NCBI GenBank assembly: GCA_947495915.1
Contig: CANMAW010000001.1
Location: forward strand, 248,001-312,000
DNA: 64,000 nt
Reading direction: 5' to 3'
Source: Maribacter algarum (ex Lu et al. 2025) (nom. illeg.)
GTDB taxonomy: Bacteria; Bacteroidota; Bacteroidia; Flavobacteriales; Flavobacteriaceae
Shown here: positions 17,622 to 26,174 of the stretch, piece after piece
Layout: the number at the start of each line of letters is the position of its first letter
Position numbering within the stretch: position 1 is the stretch's first letter
The notes under the pieces: generated by a model
The model's database searches: none
The model's input: only the letters and a program-made list of their open reading frames with translations
What the model was told of the DNA's origin: nothing
Translations under genes and position numbers: made by a program

Positions 17622-18135
17622 TTATTGCAATAAAGCAGATGCGATGGTTTCTTTGTTTTCTTGTGCTAAGTAAACTGGTGAAGTGGTAAATAATTCTTCC
17701 ACTTGATTTTTCCAATCTCTCGCGATATCAAAATAACTAGAATTCGTAACGGCCATAATTTCGTTGCAATCGTGACAGCTGTGTTTATAGTCAAGAAAAT
17801 GGTGTGCAAATTCATGAAAGGCAATAACCCTCAACATTTCAGGATCTAGCATTGCAGCCCAATTGATAAGAATGCTTTCTACCCTTCCGCTTTGATCTCT
17901 GGTTACCATTCCTAATACGGGGTTATCTTCTTCAAGAGGAAGCGTATTGGAGATATCAATATTCTTAAGTTGAAATAGCTTTGTATTGTACTCTATATTA
18001 TACTTTTTACATTCTTCAAAAAATTCATTCAATAAAGGTTGAAGTCGACCATCGATAGCAACACTTTTTTTGTGCGCTGGTAAAAAAGAGACCCATATAA
18101 TAGAGTAGTATTACAAAACTGAGGCTTGCCTTCAT
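17622..18135 (-). CDS. Exported HExxH metallopeptidase-like protein, apparently frameshifted
   Basis: The intact reading frame (17622-18032, TTG start) encodes IAFHEFAHHFLDYKHSCHDCNEIM. This contains the zinc motif HEFAH and a CHDC pair. No ATG precedes it in that frame. In another frame an ATG at 18135 opens a good signal peptide ending in TSAQK, which runs into a stop at TGA. The two join if one base is removed from the run of seven A (18065-18071), giving QKSVAIDGRLQPLLNEFFEEC. So the gene is broken by +1 in a homopolymer, or the read has an error, or slippage restores it. The full product would be about 170 residues, secreted. No named family is recognised. Confidence 0.65.
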
Positions 18136-18274
18136 AATGGTGGAGTTTTTAGTTAAATGGAAACAGCTACATTATTTTGAATAAAGGGGGAGGTACTACG
18201 AAACAACTATATATTAGCAACGAAAAGTTTAGCGATTTTTTTTAAGTAACTGTTATTTAACTTTTTATAAACAA

Positions 18275-18304
18275 AAAAGCCCAACGCTTTGCAGCTGGGC
18301 TTTT
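18275..18304 (-). terminator. Rho-independent terminator of the SDR gene
   Basis: AAAAGCCCA (18275-18283) pairs with TGGGCTTTT (18296-18304). On the minus strand the stem is followed by a run of T, directly after the SDR stop codon. Confidence 0.75.
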
Positions 18305-18325
18305 AACTTTAAATTGGTGTATTGG

Positions 18326-19075
18326 TTAAATTTGACTTAACCCACCATCAATTGATAATTCTACACCATTCACATAACTTGCTTCGTCTGAAGCTAAAAA
18401 CAATACCGCTTCAGCTATTTCTTTTGGCTCTCCAAAACGCTTTAAGGGTACGTTAGCGGCAAATGATTCACCCATTTGTGCTACCGCTTCTTCTGGCATT
18501 CCCATTTTTCCGTAAATAGGAGTTCCTATTGGACCTGGAGCTACTGAATTTACCCGAATATTTCTTGGAGCCAATTCTGCAGTTAACACCCTGTTAAAAG
18601 ACCTTAATGCACCTTTTGTAGCACTATATACTGCTGCACCCTCAAAACCTTTCTCATGAACAATTGAGGTATTGAAGATGATAGAGCCGCCGTCATTCAA
18701 ATGAGGAATGGCGTGTTTAGTTAAAAACATCGGCCCTTTGATATTTATATTAAATTGTGTGTCAAAATGGTCTTCATCAATTTGATCAGCAGGAGCAAAA
18801 TAAGCAACTCCAGCGTTTGCAAAAAGAACATCGATATTTCCATAGGCCTGAACCGCTTGTTTTATCAATTTTTCATTGTCCGCTGGTTTCGACTGGTCTG
18901 CCAATACCGCTTTAAAATCGCCAGATAATTCCTGTGAGACTGCATCGAGGGCTTCCTGTCTACGACCTGAAAATACCACTTTGGCGCCTTCACGAAGAAA
19001 ACCCTTTACTGTTTCTAAACCTATTCCAGAGTTACCACCTGAAATCACTACCACCTTGTTCTTAAATTTATTCAT
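18326..19075 (-). CDS. SDR family NAD(P)-dependent oxidoreductase
   Basis: The 249-residue protein is a classical short-chain dehydrogenase. It has the cofactor motif GGNSGIG (residues 13-19), NAG at about 88, catalytic Ser near about 139, and YSATKGA with Tyr and Lys of the active site at about 152 and 156. It ends in the usual NGVELSIDGG segment. The residue after the second beta strand is Arg-rich (SGRR), favouring NADP. It lies just downstream of a TetR gene and carries the same operator in its leader, so it is probably induced by the TetR ligand. The substrate is unknown. Confidence 0.92.
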   Translation of the reverse strand: MNKFKNKVVVISGGNSGIGLETVKGFLREGAKVVFSGRRQEALDAVSQELSGDFKAVLADQSKPADNEKLIKQAVQAYGNIDVLFANAGVAYFAPADQIDEDHFDTQFNINIKGPMFLTKHAIPHLNDGGSIIFNTSIVHEKGFEGAAVYSATKGALRSFNRVLTAELAPRNIRVNSVAPGPIGTPIYGKMGMPEEAVAQMGESFAANVPLKRFGEPKEIAEAVLFLASDEASYVNGVELSIDGGLSQI

Positions 19076-19092
19076 TGATTTTGATTTAATTT

Positions 19093-19108
19093 TGAAACGT
19101 TCATTTCA
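19093..19108 (-). promoter_or_regulatory. Candidate TetR operator before the SDR gene
   Basis: TGAAACGTTCATTTCA (+ strand) has TGAAA/TTTCA arms around six bases and lies 18-33 bp before the SDR start. An identical 16-mer lies before the tetR gene at 19739-19754. A near -7 element (TATATTTTG, minus strand) sits just upstream, so a bound repressor would block transcription. Confidence 0.65.
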
Positions 19109-19127
19109 AAATATATTAAAAAAATAG

Positions 19128-19709
19128 TTATATAATTACTAAAATTGCATTGTCAATAACTTGTTGTAATACCTTTCGATCTTTTATTAGCATACCTGTC
19201 ATACGAAAACCCTGAAATGCATTAAATATATGATAGGCATACGTTTTACTATCTTGGCCCGTATTTATACTTCCTTCTTCTTGACCATCGGCTATTAAAT
19301 CTTGAAAAATCGCCAAAGTCTGTTCTTGGTGATTAAGTAACCATTGCTTCACATCTTCATCGTGTCCGCCCATTTCAGCTTTACATTTCATAGTAAAACA
19401 TCCTTTAGCTATATCATCATCACATATATCTGGTAAAAATTCCTCAAAAATTAATCGTATGGCGTGCAACGGATTATTCGCTTTCACCAATGCCTTTTGA
19501 AACCGAGCATTACCATTTTTTTGATACTGTTTAAGGGTGTTTTGATAGAGCTCTAATTTTGAACCAAAAGAATTGTAAATACTTGAGCGATTCAATCCCG
19601 TTGCGTCTACTAAATCTTGCATTGAAGTACCATTGTACCCTTTTTCCCAAAACACATTCATTGCATGAAGCAAAACCTGGTCTCTATCAAACTCTTCTAT
19701 TCTAGGCAT
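19128..19709 (-). CDS. TetR/AcrR family transcriptional regulator
   Basis: This 193-residue repressor-type protein has an N-terminal helix-turn-helix (residues about 10-55, HAMNVFWEKGYNGTSMQDLVDATGLNRSSIYNSFGSKLELY) and a helical ligand-binding C-terminal part with a CFTMKCKAEMGG segment. It lies 52 bp upstream of the SDR gene on the same strand. Identical palindromes before both genes point to autoregulation and control of the SDR gene. Confidence 0.93.
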   Translation of the reverse strand: MPRIEEFDRDQVLLHAMNVFWEKGYNGTSMQDLVDATGLNRSSIYNSFGSKLELYQNTLKQYQKNGNARFQKALVKANNPLHAIRLIFEEFLPDICDDDIAKGCFTMKCKAEMGGHDEDVKQWLLNHQEQTLAIFQDLIADGQEEGSINTGQDSKTYAYHIFNAFQGFRMTGMLIKDRKVLQQVIDNAILVII

Positions 19710-19727
19710 TATAAAAATAATTCATGT

Positions 19728-19754
19728 CAAAGATATTATGAAACGTTCATTTCA
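19728..19754 (-). promoter_or_regulatory. Promoter and candidate TetR operator before tetR
   Basis: On the minus strand TATCTTTG (19735-19728) fits the -7 consensus. Directly upstream of it, TGAAACGTTCATTTCA (19739-19754 on +) repeats exactly the sequence found before the SDR gene. The site would cover the -33/-7 spacer. Confidence 0.65.
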
Positions 19755-19810
19755 TATAATTTTTAACAAAATATTAATTCATTGTCAAATCTTATCCCAC
19801 CAGGCATAAA

Positions 19811-19841
19811 AAAAAGCCCCGACAAAGTCAAAGGCCTTTTT
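19811..19841 (-). terminator. Terminator of the NTF2-like gene
   Basis: AAAAAGCCCC and GGCCTTTTT form an imperfect stem around GACAAAGTC, which itself pairs. On the minus strand it is followed by eight T. It lies 24 bp after the stop of the gene at 19865-20230. Confidence 0.6.
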
Positions 19842-19864
19842 AATTAATATTAGGTAATTAGTAC

Positions 19865-20230
19865 TTAAACTTCATCGTAAAAAAACTGTTCTTTTACAAT
19901 TTTACCTTCTTTTACCTGATAAACAGCAATTTCTGACGTGGTTGATCTATTTCCTGATGGTTTGTGAGTAGTGTCCATTTCAAATCTAACAGAAAACCAA
20001 TTATCTGCAACAATAGGTTCAGATACAGTGGTATTGTGTACCTCAAAATTTTCTTTCCACCACTCTCCTTTCTTCTGAATTCCCTCAAAACCTTCGACCA
20101 AACCTCCCTCTGATGAACCATCATTTTCGATGCTTACAATTTCTGGACTATAAAGACTTTGGTATGGGGTTTCAAAGTCTCCTTGTTTACAGCATGAGAC
20201 CAATTTTTCTGCAACTTCTTTAGTATTCAT
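19865..20230 (-). CDS. NTF2-like/SnoaL-like fold protein
   Basis: The 121-residue cytoplasmic protein has the alpha+beta layout of the NTF2/SnoaL superfamily. An N-terminal helix (EVAEKLVSCCKQGDFETPYQSLYSPEIVSIEN) is followed by GFEGIQKKGEWWKENFEVH and a curved sheet with SVRFEMDTTH and EIAVYQVKEGKIVKEQFFYDE. Members are small enzymes or ligand binders, and no catalytic residue can be assigned here. It stands alone between two minus-strand genes with its own terminator. Confidence 0.8.
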   Translation of the reverse strand: MNTKEVAEKLVSCCKQGDFETPYQSLYSPEIVSIENDGSSEGGLVEGFEGIQKKGEWWKENFEVHNTTVSEPIVADNWFSVRFEMDTTHKPSGNRSTTSEIAVYQVKEGKIVKEQFFYDEV

Positions 20231-20397
20231 GATTGTGCTATTTTATTAATTAAAGACTGAAAATACAATTTAAAGACTATAATTCAAAAGAAATTACCAA
20301 AGCTTAAAGTTACTTTACTGTTATAATTTTAATTATCTAATCTTCAAGAAAAGAACCTATTAAAAATAAGGTTGGTATAGTAGTTAAAAAGTATGTT

Positions 20398-20829
20398 TTA
20401 CTGATTTAATTCAATTTTATTTTCAAAAAAATCAAACATTTCAATCGTTTCTAGAGAATCTTTTAAGTTTAAAAAAATCTGAGACTTGTCTTTATTTACG
20501 ATTCTAATTTTTTGTTGTTCAAAATTATCGACAAATACATATACTTTAGTATCAGTTAACGTGTCTTTAAATTCTTGATATATTCCCTTCCCTTTTTCAA
20601 ATGCTGAAAAACCATTCAAACGTTTCATCGGCGGAATACGTTCAACCCACTCCACTTCTTCCAATTCATCATATTTTAAATCGTGATAATAAATACCTGA
20701 AAGTATTGTCATTTTATCAGATTCTATTCTTGTCCAGTTTTTATAATGTGCCGCGAAAGCGCATAGGCAAACGATCAAAGTAATCACAATTACAATATTC
20801 CAAAGCCAATGTTTTTTATTTGTTGCCAT
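20398..20829 (-). CDS. Small membrane-anchored protein of unknown function
   Basis: The 143-residue protein has one N-terminal transmembrane helix (about 10-28, LWNIVIVITLIVCLCAFAA) and an outside domain of about 110 residues with alternating strands. I do not recognise a family; the strand pattern (SDKMTILSGIYYHDLKYDELEEVEWVERIPP, then KIRIVNKDKSQIFLNLKD) recalls a PH-like fold. No partner genes are adjacent. Confidence 0.65.
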   Translation of the reverse strand: MATNKKHWLWNIVIVITLIVCLCAFAAHYKNWTRIESDKMTILSGIYYHDLKYDELEEVEWVERIPPMKRLNGFSAFEKGKGIYQEFKDTLTDTKVYVFVDNFEQQKIRIVNKDKSQIFLNLKDSLETIEMFDFFENKIELNQ

Positions 20830-21133
20830 ACCACTATTAAATCGAACGAGATCGCGAATACAAATTACTATTAGGTTCTAAAAAATACAACTTAAAATTT
20901 AAGCATATCGTATAATTCTATAAACAAAGGTTATTAAAACAAGGTCTGCTTTACTTCCTCAAAATAACTAGAACGCACAGAAATTTTCTCCTTCTGTCTT
21001 TTTATATGACGATCTATTAGTCATGATACCTTTCTTAATTGACAACATAACAAAATGAATCCTCATCAACATCAAAAATCACCCACCTAAAATTATACGC
21101 TCAAAAAAAGGCTAGCTATATTATTATTAGTTT
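20830..21133. other. Gene-free interval of about 300 bp
   Basis: No complete gene is seen. On the minus strand, overlapping short frames near 21070-20937 include a 34-codon frame starting with ATG, and another open frame without a start. They may be remnants, but nothing supports expression. No strong promoter, terminator or repeat was found. Confidence 0.4.
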
Positions 21134-21955
21134 TTAACCAAGGCCTACATCTAAAGTCATCATGACTACAAACCCGCCAATAAAACCAAGTACGGCAACA
21201 TCAGAATGTTTATCTTGTTGTGTTTCTGGTATCACCTCTTCTACCACTACAAAGATCATTGCACCCGCCGCAAACGACAAAGCATAAGGTAAAATTGGTT
21301 GAAAAGTTAATACGGCCCAAGCACCTATAACTGCAGCGATCGGCTCAACCAAAGCAGATGCTTGACCATACATAAAGCTACGTCTTCGTGTAAGCCCCTG
21401 TCGACGTAAAGGCATGGAAACCGCAAAGCCTTCCGGAAAATTTTGTAAACCAATACCAAGTGCTAGTGCTACCGCCCCACCAATTGTGGCTCCCTCAAAA
21501 CCTGCTGCTACACCACCAAAAAGTACACCAACAGCTAATCCTTCAGGAATATTATGCAATGTTATGGCAAGAGTAAGTAAGGTGGTCTTATGCCATGGGG
21601 TTTTGATTCCTTCAGCTTCTGCCTCTTTAAAATTTATATGCAAGTGAGGCAGCACCTTATCTAGACCAAAAAGAAACAAGGCACCGAGAATGAAGCCTAC
21701 TGCGGCAGGTATCACTTTAATAAAACCTTCACCTGGACTCATTTCAATACCTGGCGCCAATAAACTCCAAAAACTTGCTGCTACCATTACGCCACCTGTA
21801 AAACCAAGCATCGCATCCATAACCGCTCTATTCGGATTTTTAAAGAAGAAAACCAATCCGGCTCCAAGAGCTGTTAAACCCCAAGTAAATAAAGTTGCAT
21901 AAAACGCTGCTAATATGGGGTTTATAGATTCAAAATAATGAATTACATCTTGCAT
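21134..21955 (-). CDS. ZIP family divalent metal transporter
   Basis: The 273-residue inner-membrane protein has about eight transmembrane helices and the family's metal-site motifs HNIPEGLAVGV (helix 4) and NFPEGFAVSMPLRRQG (helix 5), in which His, Asn, Glu and Pro residues form the transport site. An acidic/His segment (HLHINFKEAEAEG) lies between helices 3 and 4. Likely substrates are Zn, Fe or Mn. It starts 2 bp after the DtxR-type regulator gene, so both are on one transcript and metal control is very likely. Confidence 0.93.
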   Translation of the reverse strand: MQDVIHYFESINPILAAFYATLFTWGLTALGAGLVFFFKNPNRAVMDAMLGFTGGVMVAASFWSLLAPGIEMSPGEGFIKVIPAAVGFILGALFLFGLDKVLPHLHINFKEAEAEGIKTPWHKTTLLTLAITLHNIPEGLAVGVLFGGVAAGFEGATIGGAVALALGIGLQNFPEGFAVSMPLRRQGLTRRRSFMYGQASALVEPIAAVIGAWAVLTFQPILPYALSFAAGAMIFVVVEEVIPETQQDKHSDVAVLGFIGGFVVMMTLDVGLG

Positions 21956-21957
21956 AA

Positions 21958-22614
21958 TTATTCGGTAATTTTAAGGAATAAGTTTGAGGCTATTTGGCTA
22001 GAAATATGAATAATATTGTCTTTAATTTTAATATCTAAAGAACCATCAAACTCTTCTTTTTCTAAAACTAAAATCGTATCACCAAGGGCAATCTTATTCT
22101 TATCTAAAAATTTTAGAAATGGCGGTGAAGAATCTTTTACTCCAACACATATTCCACTAGTGCCAATAGCCACCTCATTCAATAATTTTTTTATCGTTTT
22201 TTTAAACTCTCCTTTTTTAGAGGGAATTGGGTCACCATGAGGATCAACTTGCGGGAAACCCAAATGTTTGTCTAATTGATCAATTAACTTTTCACTTTTA
22301 ATATGCTCTAATTGTTCAGCAACTTCATGTACTTCATCCCAAGAAAAATCAAGTTTTTCTACCAAAAAAACTTCCCAAAGTCGATGCTTTCGCACTAAAG
22401 AAAGAGCAATTTTTTGACCATAACCTGTTAAACTTACGCCTTTATAAGGTTTATAATTAGCCACCCCTTTATCAGATAATTTCTTCACCATATCGGTGAC
22501 TGAAGAAGGCTTAGTATCCATCTGATCGGCAACGGCGTTGGTAGATACCATAGTGTTCTCACCCTTACCTAAATGGTATATTGCTTTGATGTAATCTTCT
22601 TCTGAAAGCGTCAT
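21958..22614 (-). CDS. DtxR/MntR family metal-dependent transcriptional regulator
   Basis: The 218-residue protein has an N-terminal winged helix (YIKAIYHLGKGENTMVSTNAVADQMDTKPSSVTDMVKKLSDKGV), a dimerisation domain with the metal-ligand segment (HRLWEVFLVEKLDFSWDEVHEVAEQLEHI) and a C-terminal SH3/FeoA-like domain (about 150-218). It should sense Fe(II) or Mn(II). It is the first gene of an operon with a ZIP transporter and is divergent from a TonB receptor. A palindrome in the shared promoter region is a candidate binding site. Confidence 0.93.
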   Translation of the reverse strand: MTLSEEDYIKAIYHLGKGENTMVSTNAVADQMDTKPSSVTDMVKKLSDKGVANYKPYKGVSLTGYGQKIALSLVRKHRLWEVFLVEKLDFSWDEVHEVAEQLEHIKSEKLIDQLDKHLGFPQVDPHGDPIPSKKGEFKKTIKKLLNEVAIGTSGICVGVKDSSPPFLKFLDKNKIALGDTILVLEKEEFDGSLDIKIKDNIIHISSQIASNLFLKITE

Positions 22615-22631
22615 AGTAAATAAGCTTTATG

Positions 22632-22660
22632 CAAAAATACATTTTTATATGTAAAAACAA
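22632..22660 (-). promoter_or_regulatory. Promoter of the dtxR-zip operon
   Basis: On the minus strand TTG (22660-22658), 18 bases and TATTTTTG (22639-22632) fit the Bacteroidota consensus. The regulator's ATG follows 17 bp later. Confidence 0.65.
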
Positions 22661-22663
22661 ATT

Positions 22664-22679
22664 TTTAGCTTTGTCTAAA
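22664..22679 (+). promoter_or_regulatory. Candidate DtxR-type operator over the receptor promoter
   Basis: TTTAGCTTTGTCTAAA has 5-bp arms TTTAG/CTAAA around six bases. It overlaps TAGCTTTG (22666-22673), a perfect TAnnTTTG -7 element for the TonB receptor gene, and also lies beside the -33 of the divergent regulator promoter. Binding by the adjacent DtxR-family protein would control both directions. This is inferred from position and symmetry. Confidence 0.6.
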
Positions 22680-22691
22680 TATTATTTTGAA

Positions 22692-24983
22692 ATGTATGAA
22701 ATTAAATTTTGGAGGAGGAAAAATATATTTTTGAATGTATGGCTTTTAACATGTTTATGGGGCAGCTCTATCTATGCTCAATCTGGACTTATAACTGGAA
22801 CCATTTCAGATGAGTTATCTACTATACCCTTTGCAAATATCTATTTAGAAGGTACGCGTATTGGAACCTCTTCTGATGAACAAGGAAATTATACACTGAA
22901 AAAAATTCCTGAAGGCACCTATATATTGACAGCTAAGGTTTTAGGATATCAAAATTATTCTCAAACTATTCATATAGAAAATGACCAAAAATTAAACTTG
23001 TCTATTGTACTAAAAGCCTCCTTAGAACAATTAGAAGAAACTGTTGTAACGGGTACATTAAAAGCTGTTAGTCGATCTGAAAGTCCGGTTCCTGTAGAGG
23101 TTTATAGTCCAACTTTTCTTAAAAAGAATCCGACGGCAAGTATTTTCGAGGCGTTGCAAAATGTCAATGGCGTGCGACCACAAATTAATTGCAACGTTTG
23201 TAATACCGGTGATATTCACATCAATGGTTTAGAAGGTCCATATACTTTAGTTTTAATTGATGGAATGCCTATTGTAAGTGGTTTAGGTACGGTATATGGC
23301 TTATCAGGAATTCCAAATTCACTCATTGAACAAATCGAAATTGTTAAAGGGCCAGCCTCAAGTTTATATGGTAGTGAAGCTGTAGGCGGCTTAATTAATA
23401 TCATCACAAAAAATACATTAGAAGCTCCAGAATTTGCCGCAGATGTATTTTTAACTGGATGGGGAGAGTACAATGTTGATGTAGGCGGAAAAATTGATAT
23501 TGGTAATAAAACAGATCTGCTCTTAGGTATTAATTATTTTAACTTCGATGAAGTAATTGATAACAATGGCGATAATTTTACGGATTTAACCTTACAAAAT
23601 AGAATTTCTGTTTTTCAAAAATGGAATTTTCAGCGAAATGCAAACCGTATATTCTCAATAGCTGGTCGATTCTTCTACGAAGACCGTTGGGGTGGAGAAC
23701 TACAGTGGACACCCGAGTTTAGAGGTGGTAATGAGATATATGGTGAAAGTATTTACACCCGCAGATGGGAAATTTTAGGAAAATACCAACTACCTGTAAA
23801 GGAAAAATTGCTATTATCCTTTTCATACAATGACCACGCACAAAATTCGGTATATGGAGACACCCCCTACTTTGCAGATCAACGTATCGGTTTTACGCAA
23901 CTTACTTGGGATAAAAAAATTGGGCATCATGATCTACTATTCGGTAGTGCACTTCGTTATAATTATTATGATGATAACACTACAGCAACCATTTCGGCCG
24001 ATAAAGTTACCATACCGAGTGTATTTCTTCAAGATGAAATTCAGTTAGCCAAAAAACACTCTTTACTACTTGGTCTTCGATATGATTATGACCGTAGACA
24101 TGGCGCTATATATACACCGCGAACAGCATATCGTTGGAAAATGACCGATAACGATATTCTACGTTTTAATGCTGGCACTGGTTTTAGAGTTGTAAATCTA
24201 TTTACTGAAGAGCATGCAGCTCTTACCGGTGCTCGCGACGTAATTGTTACCGAAACCCTTGAACCTGAAGAATCTTTTAATTTCAACCTAAATTATCTGA
24301 AAAAAATATACGGTGATAATGGCACTTTTGTCAATCTAGATGCCTCTATTTTTTATACTAATTTCAGCAATGCTATTTTACCTGATTATGACACCAATCC
24401 GAATCAAATTATTTATGATAATTTAGACGGAAAATCAGTTTCACAAGGATTTAGCGCAAACGTTGATGTGGTTTTTCCATCAGGATTTAAATTCTTAATT
24501 GGAGCAACTTTTCAAGATGTTAGTCAAACTGAAAACGGAGAAAAAAGCCGTCAAATACTTACCGAAAGTTATACCGGAACTTGGAATGTAAGTTACCATT
24601 TTAGGGCGATCAATTTGAGTGTTGATTACACGGGTAACCTATACGGCCCCATGCGATTACCCACTCTAGGAGAAAATGACCCCAGAAGTAATTATTCACC
24701 AATTTGGAGCATTCAAAACATTCAATTTACGTGGAAAAGATTGAAAGATTTCGAACTATATGGTGGTGTAAAAAACCTACTCAACTGGACTCCGAATCGT
24801 GGAAATCCATTTATCATAGCACGGGCAAATGATCCTTTTGATAGAGATGTTGTTTTTGATAATAATGGCGATGCGATTGCTACACCAAATAATCCGAATG
24901 CCTTAACTTTTGATCCTTCATATGTTTACGGCCCCAATCAAGGTATTCGAGGTTTCTTCGGTTTACGTTATCGATTGAACTAG
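22692..24983 (+). CDS. TonB-dependent outer-membrane receptor (metal-linked)
   Basis: From the ATG at 22692 this is a 763-residue receptor. It has a signal segment ending in IYAQ, a CarboxypepD_reg domain (GLITGTISDELSTIPFANIYLEGTRIGTSSDEQGNY), a plug (EALQNVNGVRP, a CNVC pair, INGLEGPYTLVLIDGMP, GPASSLYGSEAVGGLINI) and a 22-strand-type barrel ending in YRLN. An ATG at 22629 is in frame, but it lies upstream of the -7 element and operator at 22664-22679, so I reject it. Divergence from a DtxR regulator and ZIP gene suggests uptake of a metal complex, but the ligand is not shown. Confidence 0.93.
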   Translation: MYEIKFWRRKNIFLNVWLLTCLWGSSIYAQSGLITGTISDELSTIPFANIYLEGTRIGTSSDEQGNYTLKKIPEGTYILTAKVLGYQNYSQTIHIENDQKLNLSIVLKASLEQLEETVVTGTLKAVSRSESPVPVEVYSPTFLKKNPTASIFEALQNVNGVRPQINCNVCNTGDIHINGLEGPYTLVLIDGMPIVSGLGTVYGLSGIPNSLIEQIEIVKGPASSLYGSEAVGGLINIITKNTLEAPEFAADVFLTGWGEYNVDVGGKIDIGNKTDLLLGINYFNFDEVIDNNGDNFTDLTLQNRISVFQKWNFQRNANRIFSIAGRFFYEDRWGGELQWTPEFRGGNEIYGESIYTRRWEILGKYQLPVKEKLLLSFSYNDHAQNSVYGDTPYFADQRIGFTQLTWDKKIGHHDLLFGSALRYNYYDDNTTATISADKVTIPSVFLQDEIQLAKKHSLLLGLRYDYDRRHGAIYTPRTAYRWKMTDNDILRFNAGTGFRVVNLFTEEHAALTGARDVIVTETLEPEESFNFNLNYLKKIYGDNGTFVNLDASIFYTNFSNAILPDYDTNPNQIIYDNLDGKSVSQGFSANVDVVFPSGFKFLIGATFQDVSQTENGEKSRQILTESYTGTWNVSYHFRAINLSVDYTGNLYGPMRLPTLGENDPRSNYSPIWSIQNIQFTWKRLKDFELYGGVKNLLNWTPNRGNPFIIARANDPFDRDVVFDNNGDAIATPNNPNALTFDPSYVYGPNQGIRGFFGLRYRLN

Positions 24984-24998
24984 TTTTAATACTTATTT

Positions 24999-26174
24999 TT
25001 GAAGGAATCTAACTTCTATAACTATTTGGATACTTCTTCTTTTGATTATATCATTATTGGTGCAGGTGCCGCGGGCTTAATGCTAGCAACTGCAATGATC
25101 AAAGATGAGTTTTTCTCTGAAAAATCAATATTACTTTTAGATAAAAGCGCTAAAAAAACGAACGATCGTACCTGGTGCTTTTGGGAAAAAGGAGTAGGTC
25201 AATTTGACGATATTCTTTTCAAAAAATGGGATCATATCTACTTTAAAGGCAAAGACTTTTCTAATCGTTTTACGATTGCACCATACACTTATAAAATGAT
25301 ACAGGGTATCGATTTTTATGAATATGCCTTTCAAAAAATATCAACTTCTGCACAAGTTACCTTTCTACAAACCGAAGTACTTCATATGGAAGATACCGGG
25401 GAAGAAGTACTCGTAACTACCGCCAACAAATCGTATGTTGGGCAACAGGTTTTTAATAGTATTTTCAACTATGATATGGTAACCAATCAAAACAAATATC
25501 CGGTGTTACAGCAGCATTTTCTAGGTTGGATAGTTCAAACCAAAGAACCCGTTTTTAATTCTGAAGTAGCTACTTATATGGACTTCTCAATAACACAAGA
25601 TAACAATACCAGGTTCATGTATGTATTGCCTTTTGCCAAGAATAAAGCCCTTATTGAGTACACTTTATTTTCAGAAGATCTATTGCCGAAGAAAGACTAT
25701 GAAAAAGCAATTAAAGATTACCTTATTGAAAATTTAGGAGTAACATCTTATAATATTGAGGCTACTGAAGGAGGAAGCATTCCGATGACTTCTTTTGATT
25801 TTAAAGAACATAATACCAAAAACATTCTAAATATTGGCACTGCCGGAGGTTGGGCCAAACCAAGTACGGGTTACACATTTGTCAGTACTGCAAAAAAAAT
25901 TCCGCAATTAATCAACCACTTAAAAGCAGATAAACCAGTATTTAATTTAAATTTTAAAAATAGATTTTGGTACTACGATGTATTATTTCTAGATGTATTA
26001 CATCACGACAATGGTAAGGGTTTCTACATATTTGAGACCTTGTTTAAGAATAGAAATGCGCAATTAATTTTCAAATTTTTAGATGAAGAAACTTCCGTTT
26101 TTGAAGATATAAAATTTATATGGGGATGCCCAAAAATGCCCTTTATAAAGGCTCTTTTCCGTAGAATATTTTAA
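24999..26174 (+). CDS. crtY: Lycopene cyclase family protein
   Basis: This 391-residue FAD/NAD-binding protein of the lycopene beta-cyclase type has the dinucleotide motif YIIIGAGAAGLMLA near the N-terminus, then DRTWCFWEK, and the family's later motifs EGGSIPMTSFDF and GTAGGWAKPSTGYTF. It should convert lycopene to beta-carotene, the step before zeaxanthin-type pigments. The start is TTG at 24999, because an in-frame TAA lies at 24987 and the first ATG is inside the FAD motif. It begins 15 bp after the receptor stop, so it may share the metal-controlled promoter. It is convergent with a polyprenyl synthase, their ends overlapping by 4 bp. Confidence 0.9.
   Translation: MKESNFYNYLDTSSFDYIIIGAGAAGLMLATAMIKDEFFSEKSILLLDKSAKKTNDRTWCFWEKGVGQFDDILFKKWDHIYFKGKDFSNRFTIAPYTYKMIQGIDFYEYAFQKISTSAQVTFLQTEVLHMEDTGEEVLVTTANKSYVGQQVFNSIFNYDMVTNQNKYPVLQQHFLGWIVQTKEPVFNSEVATYMDFSITQDNNTRFMYVLPFAKNKALIEYTLFSEDLLPKKDYEKAIKDYLIENLGVTSYNIEATEGGSIPMTSFDFKEHNTKNILNIGTAGGWAKPSTGYTFVSTAKKIPQLINHLKADKPVFNLNFKNRFWYYDVLFLDVLHHDNGKGFYIFETLFKNRNAQLIFKFLDEETSVFEDIKFIWGCPKMPFIKALFRRIF

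Noticed and set aside
20937-21070. Short minus-strand frames in the gap before the ZIP gene
   Set aside because: One has no start codon and the other is only 34 codons; no promoter or conserved motif supports a gene.
22629-22691. Upstream ATG for the metal-linked TonB receptor
   Set aside because: It lies before the TAGCTTTG -7 element and the palindrome at 22664-22679, so it would not be in the transcript.
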